This document shows positions 56,374-64,000 of a DNA stretch of 64,000 bases, in pieces. The DNA comes from Galerina marginata. Its lineage: Eukaryota; Basidiomycota; Agaricomycetes; Agaricales; Galerinaceae. The stretch spans positions 124,001-188,000 of the forward strand of contig JAECYW010000038.1 in the NCBI GenBank assembly GCA_023014335.1. The letters are read 5' to 3'. The translations under genes and the position numbers were made by a program. Position 1 is the first letter of the stretch; each line of letters starts with the position of its first letter. The notes beneath the pieces were generated by a model. That model was not told where the DNA came from. It worked only from the letters and a program-made list of their open reading frames with translations, and made no database searches.

Positions 56374-58799
56374 CTAGTCTCTAGGCGCAATGGTGACGCG
56401 CAGTGGCAAGTTCTCTCCCTTCACCTGTTCGCCTTCAAGTGTAGGCAGCATTACTAAGCACGCCTCACGCCTCAGGCGATCAATATCGGGAGTGACAGAG
56501 AGCTCGAAATTATTGATGATTTCGACGGTGAGCGCCAGTACCTCGTAGAGCGCGAATCTCCATCCGATGCATGTTCGCACTCCTCCTGCAAAGGTCAGTC
56601 TGCGTCAAGTTAAATATTAGAAAAAACGCCGCAAATGCTAGAGAGACCTGGGCGTACAAATTGCCGTATACCCCTAATGTGGGACCCTTCTTCTCTCCGG
56701 AATCTCGGAACCATCGGTCTGGATTGTAAACATGAGCGTCGTCGCCGAATATTTCCGTATTCCTGGTAATATGACGTTAGAAACACTATGAAAATGGAAA
56801 AATATTCGAAGAACCTGTTATACGCTGCGATGGACAAAATGATCTTCATGCCTTTCGGAATTGGCAAATTGGTTATGGGGTTCCCATCTGTGGCTTTGAT
56901 TGGTTTTGAAAGGGGTAAAACATCATCGGCCGCCGCTTGTCTGTAATTCTGATAAAGTGCAGGATGGAACCGCATCGATTCCTACGTGAATCAGCAAAAA
57001 GATAAAGTTGAAAGGTGAGGTGACAGAGGTAAAGAGGCACAGCACAGACATCCAACTTAAGGCGAATGCCTCAAAGGACGGCGAAACAAGTTTTTTTTTT
57101 AAAAAAAAGAAGAGACACAATACCTTGATAACAGCAGACAAATAAGGCATATTTTCCAAGTCTGCAGCTGTAACATCGTTATCCCCACGAGCATGAATTT
57201 CTCGTTCTGTCTTTCTAATTTCCTCCCGAAGTTTGGTCTGGACGTCTGGATTTTTAGCAAGCTCCAAAAGCACCCAGCACAACGTCGTGGCGCTTGTTTC
57301 ATGACCAGCTAACAGAATGGTCCTAACTCGAACTTAACCTTCGGCTTCCAATCGGTCAGGATTAGACCAACATACCGCATCTGGGCAAGCATCTCTTCCT
57401 CTGTTAGCCGAGTGCTTGGTTTTTCGGACGCATTTGCTTTAACTGCAACGTGGAAGCTAAGTTGAAGGCCTTTTTTTTCGGGATCAAAAATGGCTTACCC
57501 AGCAGTGACAGGATGTCCTTGTTACCCTTCCCATGAAGCAACGCCTTGGCTTTGGAATCCACAAGTTGTCGGGTAACTGCATCAGCTAGTTTCGCCGTGT
57601 GACGGGCGTGAACAAGATTCCTCGCACGAGAGTACTTGGACATTAATTGAAGCAACCAAAGAGGAAAGATTGTTTGCATGAAAATAGCAGACTTCGGAGG
57701 AGAGCCCAGAGTGTCCGACCTGAGGATGTTGATTAATTGAACTGATCTTATGCCTCGAGCAAGCAAATATACCAACTCACATTAACCCGAAGTAAGCTTT
57801 CATGAATTCATTATTTGTGTTCAATAAAGCACCAAACTGGTAGTCAAAGGCAGCTATTATAGGGAATAAATGACGGTCCTGAGTAGGAATGTTGACCGCA
57901 GAGATTACCTTCTCCGATGGAATCCATTGTCGCACGTGAAAGCCACGAAGCAACATTAAATACTGCAGATTGGTCTGGAGAGCTCGCGAGAATATCAGAC
58001 CATTGAGCAGTCAGCTGAATACCAGTTGATTAGGTGGGGGCCTAAGAGATAAACACAGTTCAATACCTGGGACCCAACGCGCCGAAAGATTGGTACAAAG
58101 GATTTCGCTTCGGGTGCTGGAAAGTATGGCGATCAATCAACATCTTACTACTTTCACAGCATGACTCACCACCGAAACCAGGAAGCATAACCTTGCGTTG
58201 TCGCTTGTGAATATCAGCTGGAAAGGTAGACGATTGAATGGCCTGTTGAGCCGAATTTCTCAAGGCATGCTTACCGTCTGCCCACAAAAGACCGCGGCCC
58301 ATCAGGATACGAGATATTTCGGTCCTTTCCGGCCATTTCAGAAAACCGTAGCCTTGCATCGTTTGTGAACACAAGCAATTATCATGACACAAGATTATCC
58401 ACTTACCTGAAGTGTGGAAAATATACTGAAGTGCTTTAGGATCAGAAATCAACAGACGATCTTCCTATTAGTGAAAATATAATTTAGTATCATCAATATA
58501 TGGCACGAGAAGGAACTCCACACCCCAAAAGGGCCTTTGACGCGGATGACGTCGCCGAAGATTTGTTGGTACTTGAAATCGGGGACTCCAGCTTGACTCT
58601 GGAATATCTCTGGAAGATTTCCTGGAGATACGCTCGATTAACATTGGACGCAAACTGCCTTGGAAGACGTTTACCCAGAAGAAATGATTCTGGCTCGGGC
58701 CCTGGGATGTGCGATACGCTGATGCGAGTTGCTCTCCTGTAAGTAAGATAAAGCACAAGCACCGCGACAAAGAACAGTAGGAGCGCCTTAATAGAGCAT
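56374..58799 (-). CDS. Cytochrome P450 monooxygenase
   Basis: An N-terminal membrane anchor (ALLLFFVAVLVLYLTYRR) is followed by the proline hinge HIPGPEPESFLLG. Exons then give AGHETSATTLCWVLLELAKN (I-helix oxygen-binding motif), ESMRFHP (ExxR), NPDRWF and FAGGVRTCIGWRFALYEV with the haem-ligand Cys (FxxGxRxCxG). The chain ends LRVTIAPRD at 56374. About ten short introns are present. The ATG nearest the anchor (58799) is one base out of frame with it (ATGCTCTATTAAGGC), so either a base is lost or a start lies elsewhere. The enzyme is ER-bound; its substrate is unknown. There are no pathway neighbours, so it is not evidently in a secondary-metabolite cluster. Confidence 0.85.
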
Positions 58800-59403
58800 G
58801 TTGATCAGAATAGCGCCGTCCTTGTAATTCAAGGTTATCGTACTGTGTTACTAATCCCCCATGACTGGAGAAGGCTTTGAATTGACGCCCGAGCTTCATG
58901 GGGTATCAAAAACATCTTGTGAAGCGATACACAAAAGGTTTACTGTGTGTTCACAATGGTTGATGGGAGGATAAGCCTCTATCCTTCTGTAGTTGCTGGT
59001 ATGAAGGAAAGGTATACAATAGCGGACATCCTGAATCCACGCTCTTAGAAATGCGATAGCTATACAGCCACTGTGTAAATGATGAGCCGCTTCATGTGAC
59101 AGAGGACATGGTGTGGCAAGGAAAGGGCATGTCCAAGGGCCTTCAGACGAGTGGAGGTTAGAATCTGGGAATGACGGCTGCCGGCGAGCCAGATATGTAG
59201 AGGGGTCCGATCAAGGTGCGTTAATTGCGAGCTTGTAACAACTGTTTATCCAAATCATTTCTTCCCATGCTCACGCGTGACCCACTTCCCTGTTAATCTA
59301 TTTAACCCACGCTGTATAAAAGAGGATTCTTTATATATTGTGCATTACACGCTATTACACGCTCAAACATGTACTACAGCAGTACAATTTCAGATATCAG
59401 TTA
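58800..59403. other. Intergenic
   Basis: P450 upstream region and left flank of the small inverted-repeat element. No gene recognised. Confidence 0.5.
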
Positions 59404-59926
59404 GTCCTGTTTTTACCGCGCCCCTAAAACCGTGTCAGAATTTGCTTATGTAAAGTGCGGACATTCAATATCGTCGCGTCAAGTGGACGCGACGGCGAGC
59501 GCTTTTTTTGACTTCTTGGAGACAGAATGCATCTATTTAGGTGTATATGTATTGTATTGTAATTTTGTGTTAAGAGGAGATCGTCTTGCGGTGGCTTTTA
59601 TTTCAGAGGTTTTGGGGGGCAAGGCGCATTACATAATCATCCCCGCGCTTCGAAATACCCTGTCATTTTACAACTCCTCCACATCACGTCCGGGTGCCCC
59701 CATATTTTAATACAATGCTAATTAGCACCGTAGAAGGAACTTTCTCTCCAAAATTCTTATTTCAAGTTCCTTATTATTACGATAATTAGCCGCAACTAAA
59801 ATTTCAAAGTCCGCACTTTACATAAGCATTTTCTGACACGGTTTTGGGGGCGCGGTAAAAAACAGACTTCATATATCGTGATCCGTAGGGCACATCACAT
59901 ATATCGCAGTCTGGCTAGGAGAGACT
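59404..59926. mobile_element. MITE-like element with ~50 bp inverted repeats
   Basis: About 59407-59462 (CTGTTTTTACCGCGCCCC, AAACCGTGTCAGAA, GCTTATGTAAAGTGCGGAC) is repeated in inverted form at 59810-59866. The inside is AT-rich with no gene. AGATATCAGTTAG (13 bp) occurs at 59392-59404 and 59927-59939, so it begins right at the left end but 60 bp outside the right inverted repeat. Either it is an unusual target duplication of a slightly larger element or a coincidence. Confidence 0.7.
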
Positions 59927-59954
59927 AGATATCAGTTAGCATAAGATATTCCCT

Positions 59955-61463
59955 TTAAGAGAAATCACCATCCCATGCTTGATCAATGGAAGTTTGCTTC
60001 TTCCGTAAAACGTCCCAGGATTTCAAACCGAAGTAAAATGGAATCTGTGTCCAATTGTGCTTCAAGCCCAAATCTACCATCTCCAGCACGTTCTGGTAGC
60101 ATGGCTTGCACAAATGGTGAGTGAAGAGCTTGCGAGCCTTTTCGGACAGACTTTCCAATCCGTTGGCATAAAGATCGATGTGCCCTGTGTCCCGGCAATG
60201 CATATGAAGTCGATTCAAAAACCCCCAGCAATGATCCCCGCTTTTCATGATCCAGTGGTAGCACCCATTGGATGCTGCTTTAGGTCCAAAGTGGGTGAGA
60301 GTAGCATCGAGCCACATAAAAATAACGCCGCGGCGAGACGCTTTGAGCGCTTCACGTCCTCGCAAAACAGTGATAATGGTGGCAGGTTTCAGCTGCAACC
60401 GCTCATCTCCAGATTGGACGCCGTCTATAATATCCTCCAAGGACAGTTGAGCTGCATGGTAGTATGCCATGGGCAACATGACCGGCACGTCGTAAGCCTC
60501 GAACATTTCAATTGCCTGGATAGGGAAGGTTCGATGAAAAAGTTCTTGATCTGCCTTCATTTGTAAACCCCCGATGATGGGTTTGAAGAATGCTGGCTCG
60601 CCACTGGTGGGGAATAGATGCTCAAGGGCTTCCAGTGCTGCCTTTCGAACGTGACGGAGGTTGAGTTCATTGCTGACCTTGAGAAGAGATGCTGCCGCCT
60701 CCCAATACAACAATGGCTTTGGGGGCGCAGGCGGCGCAGGGGTCTTCTTAGGTTTTTCCGATTCTACGTCGTGAGCGCTCGCGTTGTCGGCGGCTGCAGC
60801 GGCGTGGTTAACTGTCGCCAGGTTGGTGTTATTCGCCGTGGCACTAAGGTCACTGGCGTCTTCAGCTTCGCCTTCAGCGTCCTCTTCAGGATCCTCTATA
60901 ATCTCCTCTTGCTCCACCTCGACCCACTTGATGAGTACACTAGGTTCAAGAATCAGTTCTACTGAGTAACGGATGAAGTGAATCAATATTGCATACATTT
61001 TCTCATATAAAAATCCAAGGAAGAACCGGAATTCACGAGCAGAGACCAGGGGAACCTTGAGACACGGAAGATCGTATATTTTCTCGTTCTCTGACGGCTG
61101 AATCTTTACGACGCCACCGAGAAGATCTTCAAAAAGTCCACCAGCAGCAACAAGTTTGTCGACATGGACGCAGAATAAGATGCTGTCGACCACCGCATAG
61201 ATATCACCATCGTCAAAGTAGAACTGGGTATCCGGAATAAATGGTGGCTTGTTGGAGTCTTGTTGTGAGAGCTGGGATGCACGTAGCTTGGCACGTTCGC
61301 GACGGTCACGTTGAACGGTACGCGTCTTGTATCTCTTCCTCGCGCTGCCGTCATTTTGGGATGAGTTCTGAGAGTTTTGATCGTCTCGGCACTTGCGTTT
61401 CACGCCTCTATGGATATCGACGAAGACAGTTGAGGAAGAAGTGTGGTTGGAAGTTGAAGACAT
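59955..61463 (-). CDS. BTB/POZ-like nuclear protein
   Basis: A single exon starts at 61463 (MSSTSNHTSSSTVFVDIHRG), about 500 residues. A basic, nuclear-localisation-like segment (KRKCRDDQ, RKRYKTRTVQRDRRERAK) precedes a BTB-like domain: FYFDDGDIYAVVDSILFCVH, VDKLVAAGGLFEDLLGG, LPCLKVPLVSAREFRFFLGF. An acidic insert (EEIIEDPEEDAEGEAEDA) and an Ala-rich stretch split the BTB from a long helical C-terminal region of the basidiomycete type. Such proteins may act as adaptors for cullin-3 or as transcription co-factors; no direct hint here. A 35-base GT-AG stretch near 60965-61000 is too short for an intron and is kept as coding. Confidence 0.65.
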   Translation of the reverse strand: MSSTSNHTSSSTVFVDIHRGVKRKCRDDQNSQNSSQNDGSARKRYKTRTVQRDRRERAKLRASQLSQQDSNKPPFIPDTQFYFDDGDIYAVVDSILFCVHVDKLVAAGGLFEDLLGGVVKIQPSENEKIYDLPCLKVPLVSAREFRFFLGFLYEKMYAILIHFIRYSVELILEPSVLIKWVEVEQEEIIEDPEEDAEGEAEDASDLSATANNTNLATVNHAAAAADNASAHDVESEKPKKTPAPPAPPKPLLYWEAAASLLKVSNELNLRHVRKAALEALEHLFPTSGEPAFFKPIIGGLQMKADQELFHRTFPIQAIEMFEAYDVPVMLPMAYYHAAQLSLEDIIDGVQSGDERLQLKPATIITVLRGREALKASRRGVIFMWLDATLTHFGPKAASNGCYHWIMKSGDHCWGFLNRLHMHCRDTGHIDLYANGLESLSEKARKLFTHHLCKPCYQNVLEMVDLGLKHNWTQIPFYFGLKSWDVLRKKQTSIDQAWDGDFS

Positions 61464-61787
61464 GATGGTGCCACGAAATTTGAGAATCAGGTAGAAGTAG
61501 CGATAATGGTTTGAGGACACGGATGCAGGTTCAAGACGAGAGAAGGGCGAGAATAAAACAGCACTCGTCGGACTATAAAATAGGTTAAGCCTTGCCTATT
61601 GTTCTTGTTCTTACATTGTTGTTCTTCAGCTTGAGTGGCACATCTTGCTTTGGGCACGGCTCTTGCTCGACTGCCATATCGGGGCAATGACGACAATTTG
61701 ATCACTCGATCAAACGGCAGACACGTGGAATACTCCGGCAAAGACGCGTTACTATTCAACCACCTCGTCAGGATCACCTTCGATGAC

Positions 61788-62003
61788 ATGGTAGATACTA
61801 CTCACCAAATGACGCCAAAGCGAGGCGTAGAACAGCCAGGTTCCTCTGAAAAATCATCAAAGCCGAAGGAGTGCCTTTCCTGTCGCGTCATGGGAACTGG
61901 CGTGCTTGCTGGAACTGGGTCTTATGCAATTTGGCAATCACGCGCTGCAGCTCCAGGTTCGCCAGGCCAGAAGAAAATAGTGGCAGGTCTGGGCTTAGGT
62001 TAG
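61788..62003 (+). CDS. Small DMAC1-like mitochondrial membrane protein
   Basis: A short frame, MVDTTHQMTPKRGVEQ...ECLSCRVMGTGVLAGTGSYA, ends IVAGLGLG at 62003. The CxxC and the Gly-rich hydrophobic stretch resemble the distal membrane-arm assembly component 1 (DUF4536) family, which helps assemble respiratory complex I. The sequence just after the ATG (GTAGAT...AAAG) could instead be an intron, so the exact start is uncertain. It is divergent from the BTB gene across 324 bp. Confidence 0.55.
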   Translation: MVDTTHQMTPKRGVEQPGSSEKSSKPKECLSCRVMGTGVLAGTGSYAIWQSRAAAPGSPGQKKIVAGLGLG

Positions 62004-62215
62004 ATAATATAAAATAGCTTTCAAGGGTTGTGTTGCTGAACTGGTGTCTAGCACTTCTTGTTAGCAGTGTTTTCCGATGGAGATCATGGAAATGTGAGAA
62101 TTTTATTTGGATCATTTTGGTCAGGATCACTCAATGAAAACAGAACGCAGATTCGGTTTGGATTTCCTTCAATCATATCGGCGAAGAAATGTTGAGGTGC
62201 CTAAGGACTACTTGA

Positions 62216-63397
62216 TCATGAATGAGTGAAGTTCGGCTTCCTCTTCTCCGCGAAAGCAGCCATGCCTTTACGCGCGTCAGCCAGCACTTTGGAAATATAA
62301 CTTCTATTGACACACCCTCTTTTTGATCGTTCGTCGCAAAAAGACCGTGGAAGATCCTTCTCTCGAAGCGCAAGCCCTCAGCGAGAGTCATCTCATACGC
62401 TTGGGAGAATTGAGTACGAAAACCCCCGGCAGTAATAGATATCTAACTTACCCGCGTTAACGACTTCCTTACCAGCTTGGACTGCGATCTGACTCTTGCT
62501 AGCAATCTCTTTGGCCATACTCACGGCCTCTTTGACGACTTCGCCTTCGCCTTCACCCACAACTCTGCTAACCATGCCCCACTGTGCTGCCTCTTGCGCA
62601 GTAAAGTTCCGGCCGGTTAACACCAGCTCCATAGTGCGAGACTTTCCGATGGCGTGGATGAGGCGCTGTGAACCTCCCCCACCAGGGATGACTCCAAGGT
62701 TGATCTCAGGCTGACCGAACTTGGCTGTCGGGGAAGCCAGAATGATATCACACATCAGTGCGAGTTCACATCCTCCGCCAAGCTTGATACATTGGTTGAG
62801 AACGGATGCAACATTTCGGGCACTTTTTCTATTACTCACAGCGTACCCGCTCACGGCTGCGATGAGAGGCTTGCGAAGCCGGACAATTTGAGCCCAGTCC
62901 TCCAAGAACTTATTCTTGTACACATCCGCGTCTAATTGTGAAAGTGTTCAGACAAGGGGCAGTACCCACAAACGATGGTTATCTCACATTGTTTATCTTT
63001 CATTTCTTTGATATCTGCGCCCGCTGCAAGTGCACGTTGTACCTTGAATATGTAGCAGCTTGAGAGAGTGAAGAAGAGTAGACATACCGGCAAATGCACG
63101 CTCTGAACCGGTTAGGACCATAGCACCAACGGAATCGTCTTTGTCCGCTTCTTCCAAGGCATGATTGAGCTCCTTGAACAAAGGACTGCTTAGCGCGTTC
63201 AGTGATTTTGGCCTATTCAGCGTCACCAGCACCACTGAAGGCTCGGGACGCGAGACGAGAATGAATTCATATGCTTGTTGCGACGACATGAGCCGGATTG
63301 AACCACGGTGGAGATAGTGGGAGACCGCAGGTCGAGAGCAGCGAGGAGAGAGAGTTGCTGAAAAGCGGACAGAACTGTAAATGGACGTACGTAGCAT
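62216..63397 (-). CDS. Enoyl-CoA hydratase, mitochondrial (ECHS1-like)
   Basis: The start at 63397 ([20 protein letters not shown]) is a credible mitochondrial presequence rich in Arg and Ser. Then [38 protein letters not shown] (oxyanion hole), [18 protein letters not shown] (first catalytic Glu), [16 protein letters not shown] (second catalytic Glu), [20 protein letters not shown] and, after two more introns, [15 protein letters not shown] at the stop (62216). All crotonase signatures are present. It hydrates 2-enoyl-CoA in beta-oxidation. The intron in SGYA|LGGG is clean GT-AG. A longer upstream frame uses TTG and is not preferred. Confidence 0.9.
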
Positions 63398-63629
63398 TAC
63401 AAACCGTGTAACTAACTTCGTGAACGAGGTGAACAAGTGACCGTCGGGGGGAACTGTTCATTCCGAGACGAGGGACGCGGTCCGGCCCGGTAAACACAAT
63501 CTCTCACCCGGTAACTATCAATATAATCGACCGCTAGCTTTTATTGGGTATGTACATATGATCCAGGACGTTTTACGCAGCTGGAAGCGATTTTACGGCT
63601 ATGAGATTTTCTTAGGGCTCCAAATGCCC

Positions 63630-64000
63630 TCAAGGCAGAGGAGTCGCGGCAAAAAATCCGTGCACAACGAGCTTCTCCTTATCCCACTTGTCCAGCAATC
63701 AGACCATCGGGTTTGCACAATAAATTATATAAAAATACTTACAACGTTCGAAACATAGTAAGGGTCAACTTTTAGCATTTCCCTGACCTCACTTGCCGAT
63801 TTCATCTGGACGATCATAGACGACCCGACTGGGTTTGGAGCGTTACCAGGTGCAGGCTCAGGTTCCATGAGGATTCCTCCAACCCCTAGAGAGGTAAATA
63901 TAACCAATATCATGATACTGCCCTTTGATACGCAGGAGAATGACTTACTGATGATCCCAGACTTGACCAGACCCTCAACGTGTTCAAGATGGTGAGGTCG
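63630..64000 (-). CDS. YCII-domain protein, 5' end beyond the window
   Basis: From the window edge inward: RPHHLEHVEGLVKSGI, an intron, GGILMEPEPAPGNAPNPVGS, MIVQMKSASEVREMLKVDPY, a second intron, then WDKEKLVVHGFFAATPLP and a stop at 63630. This fits the YciI-like family of small proteins (muconolactone-isomerase-like fold), with the conserved His and the DPY segment. The function in fungi is unclear. The start lies beyond 64000. Confidence 0.75.

Noticed and set aside
60965..61000. 35-base GT-AG stretch in the BTB-like gene
   Set aside because: Shorter than the introns seen in this window (about 45-70 bp), and the frame stays open without splicing.
1..64000. LTR retrotransposons, LINEs, CRISPR arrays, rRNA genes
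   Set aside because: No reverse transcriptase, integrase, long direct terminal repeats, spacer arrays or rRNA-like blocks were seen on either strand.

Overview
The window is nuclear DNA of a filamentous basidiomycete, most likely an Agaricomycete. Genes are interrupted by many 45-70 bp GT-AG introns. The conserved genes (MED31, a UCH37-type deubiquitinase, a WW-MyTH4-RhoGAP protein, an Mtf2-like protein, enoyl-CoA hydratase) read as fungal, and the mobile-element proteins are of kinds I know only from mushroom-forming fungi. All family names come from recognising motifs by eye; no database was searched.

Positions 1-38.6 kb form a transposon and repeat island. At 1.4-3.0 kb lies a broken E/K-rich coiled-coil gene that belongs to a small tandem set. 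Between two copies of that set sits a 4.9 kb element (3047-7946) with terminal inverted repeats of about 790 bp and a probable 7 bp target duplication. From about 0.2 to 34.0 kb there is a larger, roughly mirror-symmetric composite. Reading outward from about 18.3 kb to the right are a captured 3' part of a hamartin (TSC1)-like gene, an intact 13-exon CACTA/tnp2-like transposase gene, an OTT_1508-type deaminase-like gene, an unknown gene, and a gene with 2-oxoglutarate/Fe(II) dioxygenase-like HxD...H motifs followed by a tRNA-derived repeat. To the left, on the other strand, are a frameshifted element-type gene, a second deaminase-like gene, and a truncated copy of the dioxygenase gene end with the same tRNA-derived repeat. 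A related terminal module recurs at five places. From 35.7 to 37.0 kb there is a further mushroom-type element gene, then a decayed satellite array (37.3-38.5 kb) with three near-identical 115 bp units.

Positions 38.6-64 kb are ordinary, gene-dense chromosome. In order: a 5'-truncated YdcF/DUF218-like gene abutting the satellite; a DUF6533-type membrane protein (-); a Zn2Cys6 regulator (-); a triose-phosphate-translocator family transporter (-); MED31 (-) and a UCH37-like deubiquitinase (+) sharing a 203 bp divergent promoter; a 6-phosphogluconate-dehydrogenase-like oxidoreductase (+); a WW-MyTH4-RhoGAP protein (+); an Mtf2-like mitochondrial protein (-); a cytochrome P450 (-); a small inverted-repeat element; a BTB-like protein (-); a small DMAC1-like mitochondrial protein (+); enoyl-CoA hydratase (-); and a YCII-domain protein cut by the window end (-).

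The main point of interest is a mobile-element cluster carrying two deaminase-like genes with intact zinc-site residues in mirror orientation, a dioxygenase-like gene, a transposase and a captured host signalling-gene fragment. Several genes, in both halves, are interrupted by single-base disruptions, so base-level accuracy should be checked before any of them is called a pseudogene.
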